DNA of 64,000 nt. It comes from Sceloporus undulatus. Its lineage: Eukaryota > Chordata > Lepidosauria > Squamata > Phrynosomatidae. The DNA lies in NCBI RefSeq assembly GCF_019175285.1, contig NC_056526.1:11660691-11724690 (forward strand), in the 5' to 3' direction. The position numbers and the translations under genes were made by a program. This document shows positions 1 to 11,426 of the stretch, one piece after another; positions within the stretch are counted from its first letter, which is position 1; every line of letters begins with the position of its first letter. The notes beneath the pieces are model-generated. The model ran no database searches. It was not told the DNA's origin and worked only from the letters and a program-made list of their open reading frames with translations.

Positions 1-423
1 CCTAATTTTGGTGCCAACACGGCACTTGTAGCCCGTCTGTAATGGGCCTCAGATGCAGCCCTGGTATGTTCCTATGTATAGGTGCATTTGTGTGTTTGTA
101 TTTGGAAAGAGAGAGACAATGTTGTATAATGGTTAGTGGGACTGAAAGGTCCAGCCTCCAGTCTGAAAGTCACTGGAACACCTTCAGGCAGACATTCTGT
201 CTTAGCGTGGCATACCTAACATGGTTTTTGAAAGGATAAAATAAGGATGAGGAAGACTATAAACCTTAAGCACAATGAGAGAAATGTGTAATATAAACAT
301 GAGTAATTAGATCCACACACATACCTAACCCAATGTGGGTGAATTTGAACTTGGACCTTGTGACCAAAAGAAAAAAAAAGCTCCATGTTGAAAATGTCAT
401 TACTAATATGTGACATTTCAATA

Positions 424-648
424 TGTGTATGTGCCTTCAAGTCGTCTACCAACTTATTGTAACGTCATGAATTTCACAGGGCTTTCTTAGGCAAATAATA
501 CTCCGGTGGCTCTGCCAATTCCTTCCTCTGAAATATAGCCTACAGCACCTGGTATTTATGGGCAGCCTCCCATCCAAGTACTAACCAGGGGTGAACCTGC
601 TTAGCTTCTGAGATCAGATGGGATATGGTGCCTTTCGGTTATTTAGGG
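424..648 (-). mobile_element. 5S rRNA-derived SINE, copy 1
   Basis: The head (about 537-635) is the reverse complement of 5S rRNA: GCCTACAGCACC, the C-box region CCCATCCAAGTACTAACCAG, and the A-box side CTGCTTAGCTTCTGAGATCA are readable. The rest, to 424, resembles the RTE/BovB-type tail of the tRNA SINEs here (TTCAAGTCG). A SINE3-like element; the exact name is uncertain. Confidence 0.8.
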
Positions 649-841
649 CTATTTCAAAACAGTCATTCCCATTTTAATTGACAAAGCTATTATATAAATG
701 CATATTACAGCGCTAAATTACACTATGAATATAAACCTTAAAGCAAGCCTGACTCATTTGTGTCAGTGGGTCTTACTCCCGGGTATGTATGTAAGTAAGT
801 AGGCTGCATCAATAGAAATATAGTGTCTAGAATAGATCAAA

Positions 842-1382
842 GGAGGTATTCCATTCTTCTTTGGTCCCACTTCATTTGGAATAATCTGTCCAGTTCTGGG
901 CACCACAAGTCAAAAAGGACACTGACAAACTGGAGCGTGTCCAAAGAAGGGTGACCAAAATGGTGAAAGTTCTGGAAACCATGTCCTATGAGGAGCAACT
1001 TAGGGAGCTGGGTACATTTAACCTCGAGAATAGATGGTTAAGAGGTGATATGATAGCCCTGTTTAAATATTTGAAGGGATGTCACGTTGAGGATGTAGGA
1101 AGCTTGTTTTCTGCTGTTCCAGAGACTAGGACTTGGAGCAATGGATGCAAATTACAGGAAAAGAGATTCCACCTAAACATTAGGAAGAACTTCCTGACAG
1201 TAAAAACTGTTTGACAGTTGAACATGCTGCCTCAGAGAGTGCTGGAATCTCCTTTGGAGGTTTTTAAACAGAGATTGGACTGCCATCTGTCAGGGGTCCT
1301 TTTATTGTGAGTTCCTGCATGTTGGCGAGTTGAACTGGATGGCCCTCGGGGTCTCTTCCAACTTTATGATTCTATAATTCTA
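842..1382 (+). mobile_element. CR1 LINE 3' end
   Basis: Encodes the CR1 ORF2 C-terminus (RRVTKMVKVLETMSYEEQLR, LRELGTFNLENRWLRGDMIA, LFKYLKG) and ends in ATTCTATAATTCTA, the decayed CR1 octamer tail. 5'-truncated. Confidence 0.85.
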
Positions 1383-1639
1383 AGTAAGTTTAATGTTGCC
1401 ATCCCAAATCATAATATAAACCATTAGGAATACATTAACACAACTTCAAAAACAAAAAGGTAAAAAAAATACAAAGCAGTATTTACATCACACACACACA
1501 TATATATATTACAAAAAACATACATCTAAAATTCGAAATGCTTACTAAAATTTGGGCAAAGATACATCAGCTATGTATTGTTCTTTTTTTGTCTACCCCC
1601 CCCCTCATTTTAGTCCTTTTTAATTTTAAGAGCCAACAA
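1383..1639. other. Low-complexity AT-rich stretch
   Basis: Holds a short (CA)n/(TA)n run near 1491-1510 and a C-run near 1596-1604. No gene is seen. Confidence 0.5.
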
Positions 1640-1910
1640 AATAGCTACTTGATAAGTAATGTACAGGAGCATATCTGCCGGTAAGCATTGTTGATATCTT
1701 CCTCTTGGGATCCTGAAAATCTGGTAGTAATCTGACTCAGAAATCTCCCTCTTATATTACAATACCAGGGATAATGTAAAACATAGTGTTTAATATCTTC
1801 CACTTGACCCAGCCCATGGGGACAATTTTGGATCATTTCAGGATGCTCCTGCTGCAAGTAGCTGCAGCCTCGCTTTCTCCTCTGCAGAACTGATGGAGCA
1901 GCCAACCAGA
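1640..1910 (-). mobile_element. LINE ORF2 C-terminal-like fragment
   Basis: The - strand reads HPEMIQNCPHGLGQVEDIKH YVLHYPWY, resembling the Cys/His tail of LINE endonuclease/RT proteins (C-x-C..VED..H..L.CP.Y). The clade is not determined. Confidence 0.4.
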
Positions 1911-2721
1911 AAATGCCATTTGCAAAGGGTCGTCAGGATGCGGGACATACAATTATCATCCTAATGCCCACATAAATCATTACAATTTCCATACTCTTCT
2001 TAGAGGCAGCCTGCATGACTTGAAAGACATTACATAACACTCATGCTCAACAGGAAAGCTCCTGCATTATGCTATACATCTTTTAGTCCCTATCTAACTC
2101 CCTTTGTCACCCACCACTTGTTTAATAAAAAGGACTTACCAGGATGAATCACAGCACTCTGAGGAAGGAGGGTGGATGTAGAAATGACACCCCAGGGATG
2201 TCATATTACTGCAGTTTGCAGTTTATTCCAGTCTGCAGTTCACTGTGCAGGATGCACTCACTGCTGCCAGTTTAAGAGCAGGCAAAGCGGATAGCAGAAA
2301 ACATCCCAAAGCCATTAACATACATGCCTGTGAAGAAAATGCACTAAACATTAATGCCCAAGCTTTATGCCTCAGCCATCTGACATCTTTGTGGGGTGAG
2401 ATGGGGGAAACAAAATTGTTTTCTACAGCATTAAAGTGGATTAGGACACATCTGCAGAGCTATTTTCTCATTCAAGTCTGGAAAAGCTGCACACATTGTG
2501 GATTTTTTTTTTAGAGTTCACCTGTTTCTAATCGGCATGACTGTACTGTGTTCTGTTATTTTATTTATACCCCCCCCTTCTTCTGCAAAGCTGGATCTCA
2601 TAGCAGCTTACAAAATAAAAAGGAGCAAAACTAAAAAATGCAAGTACATGAAAACCTAATAATAATTATGCTTATACTATCTATAGAATTAAGACCTCTT
2701 CAAATTCCTCATAACCGCCGA

Positions 2722-3000
2722 CCATTCCAGTTTTGCAGGGATAGTCCTGATTAACCCTCTGTCATCCCATTTTTTTTATCTGCTTTTAAAATGTCCCATT
2801 TTCTTTCTCCTCCTCCCATTTTTCTCATTTGTCTACTGCTTACTTCAACTGTTGCAAACTGCCTTCAATGTGCAAAAAGGTTTGTGCTCAATTAACTCAG
2901 TGCAGGAAGAGGAGACACGGGGGCAGAATCTTGTCCTTCCCAGTAGACAAAAGCAAATTGCTGCAGCCTTTCCTGGCTTTTAGAAAGGATGTACGCTATG
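2722..3000. repeat. Unclassified interspersed repeat (family U), copy A
   Basis: Shares GATAGTCCTGATTAACCCTC, ACTTCAACTGTTGCAAACTG, GCAGAATCTTGTCCTTCCCA and GCTGCAGCCTTTCCTGGCTT, with small changes, with 8605-8945 and 61890-62250. No coding capacity is recognised. Confidence 0.7.
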
Positions 3001-3626
3001 GCGGAGCATAGTGACAGCACACCTGAGGACAGGTGGAAGACACCTGGGCCTGGGAAAGCACGATGGCTAGCAATACAAGATGGCTAAGAGTGGACTAATC
3101 TGTGAGCTTTGCTGCAACATGTAAGGGTAGGTAGGACAGGGAATTAGGGTGCGGTAGAGATGTAAAATTTCCAAAAAATTGGAAGCCAGGGACAGGGTTT
3201 TTTCAGGAGGTAAATGGAAATTTTTAGAAAAATTGAAAAAATACAACATTGGCACTTTTTACAGATTGAAAGTCACTTTGTTACTTTAGGAATATAAAAT
3301 ATATCTACGCACAATTTGATTTGGCATAAAATTATCACAGTTGGTATATTAAAATACAGTGTAAACTAAATTCGGTTCAGAAAGCTAAAGAATTTTGGTC
3401 CAAATATGGGGAAAAGATTGAATCTATGGATCCAGGAGAGGAGAGTAATCAAGAATACAGAACAAGAAAATACCGACCTAACAGATGAACAAGAGTTAGA
3501 GCAAATACACATAAAGCACTCATCCCCTTAAAAGGAATTGGGGAGTGGGGCGACTGTGTGGAAGGGAGGAGGGACTTAGATTCAGTTAATAGGTATGACA
3601 TTTAATCAGATTCATTTTCCAAGCTC

Positions 3627-3848
3627 TGGGCTACATCCACACTGCAGAAATGATCCAGTTTGACGCCACTTCAACTGTCATGGCTGAATGCTACAGAATC
3701 CTGGGAATTGTAGTTTGCTGTGGCACCAGAACTCTGACACAGAAGGCTAAATGTCTCATAAAATTGCAAATCCCAGAAGTCCATAGCACTGAGCCATGGC
3801 AGTTAAAGCGGTGTCAAACTGCATTATTTTTGCAGTGTGGATGCAATC
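3627..3848. mobile_element. Palindromic MITE (hAT-like, family P), copy 1
   Basis: Starts GGGCTACATCCACACTGCAG and ends in CAGTGTGGATGCA; inner arms carry GGGAATTGTAGTTT and CAAATCCCAGAAGT. The two halves are diverged inverted repeats. Confidence 0.75.
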
Positions 3849-4436
3849 CTGGTTATCAGTATCAGTTTCAGTCTCTGCTTCTGCTTTGTTATGTTTGTCA
3901 TCATCACCATTATCATGGACTTCTAAAAACGGAAGGTGTGCCCAGATTAAAAGAAGTTTCTCTACCCTTTCAGATGTCACTTTATTTCTTGATTTAGTCT
4001 GAGCGTTTCCAAACATAGACCAGATTCTTTCAGTGCCCCCTAAAGGAAGAAATGCATCTTACTCTTGCGTTGGAGAGTTCAAGTTTGTAACCCAGGACTT
4101 CCTTGTCCTCATTCAGTGCACAGAAATTAGAATAATCTGATACTGTACGTAGTTTTTAGAAATGACTTGGAGAATATATGAACACATTTTCTTAAAGATT
4201 GTATTCATCATGCTAAAATAAAACATTCCATAATTGGGTTTTGTCCCTTTTTCAATTTTTCCATTTTTTTGGGGGGGGGACGAGGGGAAAAGTTTTCTTT
4301 CTGCCTGTTTCCCAGTTTTCTTCTGGGCTTCCCCTTTCTAGGTAAGGGTGGCATATGCATGGCTACTCATCCCATGTAGCGATCACACTGTACTTTGTAC
4401 GTCAGAAGCAGTCATGAACCATCAATAGCCATTGTG

Positions 4437-4622
4437 TTTGTCGTGTGCATTCAAGTTGTTTCTGACAGCAACCCTAAAGCAACCCGATCACAGGGTTTTC
4501 TTGGCACAATTTTCAGAAGGGGTTTGCCTTTGCCTTCCTCTGAGACTGAGCTAGTGTCACCCACCAAGTAGGTTTTCATGGCTGTGGTTTCCCAGAGTCT
4601 TAGTCTAACAATACAATGCTTG
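4437..4622 (-). mobile_element. tRNA-derived SINE with RTE-type tail
   Basis: Reverse orientation: tail TGCATTCAAGTTGTTTCTGA, then GGTTTTCTTGGCA, TTTGCCTTTGCCTTCCTCTG, and the decayed tRNA-like head at the right. Sauria/ACA-type SINE by consensus memory. Confidence 0.75.
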
Positions 4623-4706
4623 TTGCCACCAAAAGCAATACTATTATCCAATATGCAGTAAATAACAGTATCTAATATACCATTATTATATACTATGTAT
4701 ATAGTA

Positions 4707-5017
4707 CAGTCATCCCTCCATATTCATGGGGGTTAGGGACGAAAGACCCCGCAAATATGGAAAAATCACAAATAACCCCTCCCTCCATGAGAGGGTGTGC
4801 TCGGGATCCAGAGGGGACTTGTGGGGGTCTTTCTCCACCCTTTCCATTCCTGGATTACCCAATCCAGGCAATGGAGGGGAGATAGAAGGGGCCAAGCAAG
4901 CTCTCCTTACCCCTCCAATGCCCGGATCAACTATTCTAGACATGGAAGGGGTCAGGAGGGACCTCGCAAATAACCAAATTCGTGAATTCCAAGTTTGTGA
5001 ATTAGGAGGGATGACTA
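4707..5017. mobile_element. Tigger/Tc1-mariner-type MITE
   Basis: Terminal inverted repeats CAGTCATCCCTCCATATTC and GAATTAGGAGGGATGACT, flanked by TA on both sides. 311 bp, non-coding. Confidence 0.75.
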
Positions 5018-5061
5018 TATATTATACATATATATTATGTAGATAATATATTAATATACTA

Positions 5062-5315
5062 CACTGGTACCCCGGGATACGAATGCGCCGCCTTACGAAA
5101 TTTCCGGGTTACGAAAAAAATCCATTCAAAAAAACTGTTCTGGGTTACGAAGGTTATTTCGGGTTACGAAAAATTTTTTGGTGCTTTTTGGCGCTATTTC
5201 ACACGAAATCGCGGCTTTTCCCCATTAGCGCCTATGGCTTTTTCGCCTTACGAAGTATCCCGGGTTACGAAAGCGGCGGCGGAACGAATTAATTTCGTAA
5301 CCCGGGGTACCCCTG
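5062..5315. mobile_element. 254-bp Tc1-mariner-type MITE (family M), copy 1
   Basis: Ends CACTGGTACCCCGGG / CGTAACCCGGGGTACCCCTG, TA target-site duplications at 5060-5061 and 5316-5317, and internal repeats of GGTTACGAA. About 8 differences from the copy at 32884-33137, so both are young. Confidence 0.88.
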
Positions 5316-5375
5316 TATATATATTATATTCATATTCTATACTTTATATTAAGTCACTTCAGTGACTTGACTTGG

Positions 5376-5748
5376 GACCTTATCGCACTCAGAATTTTAA
5401 ACGTTCTGGGGACTGGAGAAGGACGCTCATGTGCATGCGCGTTCAGCAGAAAACGGAGTTTACTGCACACGAGGACATCCTCCAAGAGGCCCCGTTCCAT
5501 CCCCCGGCACGCACCCATTCGCGTCCAATCCTGAAAGGCGCCATTTTTTGCTGACGGAAGGTAATCCGTCAGGCAAAAATCATGCCCGTCAGGACTGGAT
5601 GCGAACGGGTGCACGCCGGGGACGGAATGGGGCCTCTTGGAGGACCTCTTTGTGTGCGGTAAACTCCGTTTTCTGCTGAACACGCATGCACACACGAGCG
5701 TCCTCCTCCAGTCCCCAGAACGTTTAAAATTCTGAGTGCGATAAGGTC
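5376..5748. mobile_element. 373-bp long-palindrome DNA element
   Basis: Two inverted arms of about 180 bp, roughly 90% alike by eye, with outer ends GACCTTATCGCACTCAG / CTGAGTGCGATAAGGTC. CTTGG flanks both sides (5371-5375 and 5749-5753), a candidate 5-bp target duplication; a 3-bp TTG reading is also possible. CpG-rich; superfamily unknown. Confidence 0.8.
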
Positions 5749-6018
5749 CTTGGACTCAGATCAGCAATAAATAGTGCCCAGACTCGACTCCGCAACCGAC
5801 CTGTTGTCTGAGGTTCAGTAACATAAAACATTCGTAATGTTTCTTGAAGGGGAATAGCAAACATTTCAGGCAACAGACTTGAGGAAGAAGAATCCTTCTA
5901 AAGCTTTTCAAAACCTTTAAAAGGCTCCTTCAGTGTGCAGCGACTGCAGAGTAAGTAGACCTCATTTTTCTAAAATGTGATCTTGATAAATTGCTTATGA
6001 CAATTTTTAATATCTAAC

Positions 6019-6200
6019 TTTGGGACTGTTCAAATAGCCCTGGAGGGGCGGTCCCTCTTCAGCCAGATCGGGGCCACGGTCCCAGGGCACAAAAGAGAGC
6101 TGCAAAAAGTGGCTCCTTTTTGCGCCCTGGAAAGCGCACTGTATAGCTGCATTGCTATATATATATTTCAGGCCAGTCTGAACAGGTCCTTTGTGCACAT
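6019..6200. mobile_element. Possible small CpG-containing MITE
   Basis: Ends GGGACTGTTCA and GAACAGGTCC are weak inverted repeats around a G/C-rich core with GGGGCGGTCCC. Superfamily unknown. Confidence 0.3.
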
Positions 6201-6277
6201 TTTCTTGATTTTTTCATTATTAAACCTCATCTCCACCCCACATACCACTTTCACCTTTTTCTCTGTTGAAGTTGGCT

Positions 6278-6399
6278 TCCAGACTTGAGACTTGATTTGA
6301 GACTCAACTTGAAAGTATCTTGCAAGGACTTGAGACTCAACTTGAAACTTGAAGCCAGAAACTTGAGATTTGACTAGAGAGTTGGACTAAAAGACTTGA
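6278..6399. repeat. Degenerate tandem repeat of GACTTGAGACTCAACTTGAA type
   Basis: Variants of GACTTGAGACT and CAACTTGAAA recur about every 10-40 nt. Non-coding. Confidence 0.55.
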
Positions 6400-7220
6400 A
6401 TGCATCAGTGCTATGTATACAAGAAAAGAGGGGGTGGGGTGGAATATGGCAGCACTTTTAAGACTGATCTGTTTTAGCATGAGCTTTCCTGAATATCAGT
6501 CCATTTTTTCAGATGCCCTGCTATTAACGCTACAGATTTCTAAGCACTGTTACATTGTTCTGGGAGTTACAATATTGCATATTATAAATATGAGTATTAT
6601 TATGACTAGTAACAGAGAGATTTTCACATTTGAATACTATTGAACTAATGCACACATTCATGGTTTCCTCGCTAGGATGTCAGAATGTGATATTGTTTTT
6701 TCTGGTCCATTGCTAGCACTGTTAATCTGCAACAAACACAAACAACCATTTTCACATCCCTGACCATAAATCGAGCAAGGAAAAGAAAGTTTCTCTGCAA
6801 CTTTCTGAAAGACGTGCAGTGATACCACATCCATCTCTGCATGGGAACGTCTCTTTGATAATATTGTAGCATCTGAATTCCCTAAAGAGCAGACTGGAGC
6901 CAACATTTGACTATGGTCTTGAGTCAAAACAACTACACAAATTAATGCATGAATAATGCATCATCTGGACAAAGATAAGGAAGGGGGATTCTTATGAACT
7001 GTAAACATTTCCCAAGAGATAATGGTTGACAAGAGATGCCCCAATTCTCATCATTATTTATTTAGTCTGAGAGTACAGAATTCATTTCAAAAAATGAACT
7101 TCTGTTTTGTTTTTTTTATTTGCATTTATGATTCAGGATACAGTACTTAAAACTGCTAACACTTCCCATGGCCTTCAAACTTTTTACAGTAGCTCATGCT
7201 GAACTTTCCTCTGTTTTACG

Positions 7221-7443
7221 CTGAAGTGATTTGAGCATTGCACTATGACTTTGAAAGCTAGGATTTGAATCTTAGCTGAGCTGTGGAAATCCACTGAGTG
7301 ACCTTGGGCAAGTCACACTCTCTCAGCCTCAGAGGAAGGCAAAGGAAAGACCCTCTGAACAAATCATAGCAAGAAAAACCAATGATAACTTCACCTTGGG
7401 GTCACCATAAGTCAGGAATAATTAAAAGACACACTACAACAAT
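7221..7443 (+). mobile_element. tRNA-derived SINE
   Basis: Decayed head (GATTTGAGCATTGCACTATG), GTGACCTTGGGCAAGTCACA, CTCTCAGCCTCAGAGGAAGG, and RTE-type tail ending ACACTACAACAA. Confidence 0.78.
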
Positions 7444-7962
7444 CTTGTTAATTTGGTTACAGCAAACACACCTTAAAGTCCAACCTTAAAAGCTAACAAA
7501 CTTCATCATGATTTGTTTTTGTGAAACCCCCCCCCACCAGATTTATTGTTATTGTTGACTCAATGGTCCTGTGTTTTGGAGAGTGTTCTCAACTCCAGTG
7601 ATTTCTGTTGTTCTCATATAGGCTGAAACATGTTGGGCTATTTTAAAAGAATTAAACAGTTGATCATTTTAGAGCACATGGAGCTTAGCTCCTCAATGTT
7701 TCCAAATGAATTCCAGCCAGCTTGCCAGGAGTCTCAAGGGTGCCTTTTTAAAAAGCAAAATCACAACGAAGGGTTATTATTTATCCAAATTGACAAAAGC
7801 AGAGATAATTTGCAGATACGCTGTTGTGGAAGTAGGGTGGTGGGCTGCTTTGCAAGGCTGACAATGGAAACAGGAGCCACTTCATATAGCATGCCTTGAC
7901 TTGTATCCGCTTCCCTCTTTTTTCTTTTTTGACATTAAGACTCAAGTAATGGTGTGAGTTTG

Positions 7963-8182
7963 GGTGTATGTGACTTCAAGTTGCACATCAACTTGTTGTG
8001 ACCCCATGAACTTCATAGGGGTTTTCTTAAGCAAAGAATACTCCAAGGTGGTTTTGCCAGTTCCTTCCACTGAAATAGAGCCTACAGCACCTGGTATTTA
8101 TGGGCAGTCTCACATCCAAGCACTGCTTAACTTCCAAGATCAGATGGGATCTGGTGCCTTTAAGGAATTTAGGCTGCAATGG
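7963..8182 (-). mobile_element. 5S rRNA-derived SINE, copy 2
   Basis: Same architecture as the copy at 424-648: tail (ACTTCAAGTTGCACATCAAC), body with TTTTGCCAGTTCCTTCC, and 5S head GCCTACAGCACCTGG to AGATCAGATGGGATCTGG. The middle of the 5S part is shorter. An RTE-type SINE tail on + follows at about 8205-8290. Confidence 0.8.
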
Positions 8183-8204
8183 TAGTGTGTATTTATAATT
8201 ATTT

Positions 8205-8290
8205 GCCTCATGGTATCTTGCCAAGAAAACCCCATGACCTTAGGGTCATAATAAATTGAACATGACTCGAAGTCACACAAAACAAACAAA
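8205..8290 (+). mobile_element. SINE 3' tail fragment
   Basis: CTTGCCAAGAAAACCCCATG .. ACTCGAAGTCACACAA only; the 5' part is missing, and a 5S-derived SINE lies just to the left. Confidence 0.65.
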
Positions 8291-8604
8291 AAGAGCTGGA
8301 GGGAAGGTGACAGCTTTTTTAAATGGAACAACTCAGTAACAGTTTAAAATCACACTGCCAAGCTAGATGAGGAACAGGTTCCTCTCAAGACAGAACCAAG
8401 ATGGAGCTAGGATGACAGCTTGTAAGATGGAGCTTGCAATCGTTCCAGTAGCAATCTATAGTGCTGAAACTCAAATAGGGTGAAGTACGTTAGTAGACAA
8501 AGTGAGACAGCTGCCTCAGGCAGAGGAAAGGTAAAGCATTGCTATTGCGCATCTTACTCTCTGTCTTTCAGCTAGCCTGCTTGCCCTTACATGTGGAAGA
8601 GAGT

Positions 8605-8945
8605 GTTACATATCCTTCAATTGTCCCAGTTCAATGAATCCTCTCTTCCCACTTTTCCAGTTGTTTTTTAAATGTCCTAGGCTTTTCTCCTTCTCCTCTC
8701 AGTTTCCCCCTTTTGCCTTCAGCTTACTTCAACTGCTGCAAACTGAGTGCCAAGTGCAAAATTAGTTTACACTCAGTTCACCCAGCAAAGAAGAGAGAAA
8801 GGAGCAGAGTCTTGCCCTTCCCTGTAAACTCTGGCAAAATCAAACTACTACAGCCTTTCCTAGCTTGTGTGTTGTTCCTCATTAATAATGTTTGCCATCT
8901 TGTCCACATCTGATGTTGCTTGGCCAGTTTTCATTTATGAAATAT
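8605..8945. repeat. Unclassified interspersed repeat (family U), copy B
   Basis: Aligned by eye to copies at 2722-3000 and 61890-62250. The right end reads GTTGCTTGGCCAGTTTTCAT and is followed immediately by a tRNA SINE at 8949. Confidence 0.7.
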
Positions 8946-8948
8946 TGG

Positions 8949-9105
8949 AGAGTGTAGCATGGTGTAGTGGTTTGAATGTTGGAGCAGGACTCTGGTGATC
9001 AGGGTTCAGTTCCCTGCTTGGCCATGGAAACCCATTCTGGCGAGTCATACTCTCAGCTCCAGAAAACCCTTTAGAGGCTCCATACGTTGGAAATGACTTG
9101 CAGTC
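8949..9105 (+). mobile_element. tRNA-derived SINE, internally shortened
   Basis: GTAGCATGGTGTAGTGGTTT, a B-box-like GATCAGGGTTCAGTTCCC, then a jump to the tail GGAAATGACTTGCAGTC. Confidence 0.75.
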
Positions 9106-9571
9106 ATATTACATTATAAGATACAGGAGATAAATGAGAAGAAAAGTGGCTCTCTGCTCACCTCTCTGTACGCATGTGAAGCACGTCCATTCTCTTCTGG
9201 GGAGATGGTTGTAAATGCATGTCTTTTGTCTCACTGCAAAAATCTGTTTGGCAAAAGGCATGCTTTTATAACCATCTCCCTTTGGAAGGTGAATTGAAGT
9301 GCTTTGTGTGCATGCAGAGAGATAAACAGCTGCATCTCAGATTGCTTTCATAATGAAATAAGACTTTTGAAGCCACACAAGGACGATACTGAAGGAAATG
9401 TAGTGCAAAAAAGAAGAAGAAGTAATTTTTCCAAGATTCAGTTGAAGGAGGATTCAACTCCTTATGTATATTAACCTAGTGAGAACCTTCACCTCAGCCA
9501 GCGTCTTGAGCCAACCCTGTATGAGAGATGGGCTTCTTCACTCACATCATCCTTTGAGAATATTTCCCAAG

Positions 9572-9657
9572 TGTTGCCCTCCAGATTCGTTGGCCATGCT
9601 AGCTGGTGCTTATGGACATTGCAGTTCAAAATATGTGGAGGGCAGCAGGCTTACAAA
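9572..9657. mobile_element. CTCCAGAT-ended small MITE
   Basis: TGCCCTCCAGATTCGTTGGC .. TATGTGGAGGGCAGCAGG; inverted ends with an ACATTGCAGTTC core. Related pieces lie at 16018-16130, 21490-21605, 42828-42950 and 47864-47985. Confidence 0.6.
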
Positions 9658-9729
9658 GGCACCAAGTTTAGAAGCAAGTCTCCTATGTACTTTTTTGGAT
9701 GTGGGGAAAGAGCATTGTCACCTGCCCCA

Positions 9730-10255
9730 TTGTGGTTCCTTCCGGGGGCTCATTCTCACTTACACTGAAATCGGAGTGTGACTCACATTTGCTCCATATT
9801 GGTAAATCGATTCCAAAAGGTCTCTTGTTCCCACTATGAAAGCGGATCTTTTCATCACCCCCCCCCCCCCCCCCCGCTTCTTTTTTGGTGTGATTGTCAT
9901 CCCCACTAGTTTGTACCACTTCAAACTCTTGGGGGTCCTTCCCAGGCCCCTGCCACCCTTGGATTGACCAATCCAAGCATGGCAGGGGTCTTTTTAAATG
10001 AATTGAGTTGGTTGTTCCCACTTATTGAACTCGCTTCACAATCGATTCTTCTGAAAAGAACTGCTTTGAAACTATTCTATGAGGTTTTTTGTTTGTTGTT
10101 TGTTTTGCCTTTGCCTTGTTTCATCACAAAGGATTCAATCACATTACGACAGGAACCAGTTTCAAATGGGAACGAGGGTGATTTACACCAATCGGCAATT
10201 GGCTCTATTTAATAGTGGGAACAGGCAGCAGATGTATTGAGCTACATCCCTCATT
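9730..10255. other. Unclassified repeat-like stretch with a C-run
   Basis: Contains TGGATTGACCAATCCA (palindrome near 9960), a long C-run at about 9857-9877, and GTTCCCAC / GTGGGAAC at the sides (near 9826 and 10220). It could be a MITE; not established. Confidence 0.3.
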
Positions 10256-10325
10256 CTTGGTTGAGAATGGTGCTAACTGCAGTCCAATATATTTGGAAAG
10301 TGCCAACTTAAGAAAAGTGCTAGAT

Positions 10326-10475
10326 CATTTATTATTATAATTATTATTCTGCCTTTTTTCCCTAGTTGAGAACTCAAGGTGGCTTGCAACAGTTTTAAAG
10401 AAACACAGTTAAAATTCACAGCATACAAAAATTAAAAAAAAATAGTTATCAAAATAAATAAATGAAACAAGTTAA
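10326..10475 (-). mobile_element. LINE 3'-end fragment (L2-like)
   Basis: TTATTATTATTCTGCCTTTT .. CTCAAGGTGGCTTGCAACAG, the common reverse 3' end with an (AAT)n tail; 5' part absent. Similar short pieces are at 2553-2630 and 20775-20935. Confidence 0.45.
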
Positions 10476-10898
10476 AAGAAAAACCAGTAAAACAAATGAA
10501 AACCTAGAACACTAAAGAAGGCCCCCTTTCCCTTTATAAAAGCAATTCTCAAAGGCCTGTTGGAATAAAAAGTTCCAGATAAGAACTCGCCACCATTGAT
10601 GTTCCATTTCTCATGAAAGAGAGAAAATAACATGGTTCACACATGGAACCAGGATGCACTCTGCTGGCATTTAAAATCACTGCAAGAGCAGCCCTTGAGA
10701 GGACAAGATCAATCTGCTTTTCGTATTCAGGGCTGCAAAGCTGCCACCGCCAGAACCTCTGGGGCTGATATAGTATGCGGAATAAAGTGGGAAAACACTA
10801 CATCAGCTGAATGAATTAACACAGTGAATTAATTCTCCTCTCTTCCCTTAGGTACAAAAGCCAGTAGGCTCTCCTGCCCCTCTCTTCTCTTCAATTTG

Positions 10899-11095
10899 GT
10901 CCAAGACACACTGCAGAAATCACCCAGTTTGAGACTGCTTTAACTGCCCTGGCCTGGCCTAATGCTGGGGAATTCTGGGAACTGAGAGCTCTGGTGCCAC
11001 AATAAACTACAATTCCCAGGATTCCTTAGCACTGAGCCAGGGCAGTTCAAGAGGTCTCAAACTGGATTATTTCGGCAGTGTGTTTTGGACCTAGG
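10899..11095. mobile_element. Palindromic MITE (family P), copy 2
   Basis: GGTCCAAGACACACTGCAGA .. TCGGCAGTGTGTTTTGGACC; the subtype has AAACACACTGCAG ends and the inner motif AAACTACAATTCCCAGGATT. It lies about 0.9 kb upstream of CMAS exon 1. Confidence 0.8.
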
Positions 11096-11099
11096 AGAA

Positions 11100-11310
11100 A
11101 CCCTGATGTAGGCTTGTACTAAGACCCTAGTTTTACATTCAGTTTTGTCGTTGCAGTTTAGGATCTTGTCTGGTTCCTTCACAGCTGCCTTTCCTTTTCC
11201 TAATCTTCTGATTTCTTGACTGCAGCCTTTATTTGGGAGATGCTTAGCTATTTCAACTTCATTATTTAGGTTGGATTTGTGTACGTTCTCCGCAGTCATT
11301 ACTTTTCTTT
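11100..11310 (-). mobile_element. RTE-type LINE fragment
   Basis: The - strand encodes SNLNNEVEIAKHLPNKGCSQ, EIRR, KAAVKEPDKILNC and LVQAYI, matching the RT thumb region of RTE/BovB elements (GCSQEIRRRLGMGKAA..). Decayed. Confidence 0.65.
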
Positions 11311-11426
11311 ACGTTCAGCTGTAATAAGCATGCTTTTGCAACCTTGGTTACAAGTATGTACTGTTTTTTGGTAGATGCATGGTGTTATGTGAATATCTGA
11401 TTTGCTGTTCCTTCCTCCTGTCTCAA

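Noticed and set aside
537-635. A real 5S rRNA gene
   Set aside because: Only part of 5S is present, it has substitutions in conserved positions, and it is fused to a SINE tail; three dispersed copies fit a SINE.
3650-3997. 115-codon + strand frame
   Set aside because: Mostly a palindromic MITE; both strands show equivalent frames because the element is self-complementary.
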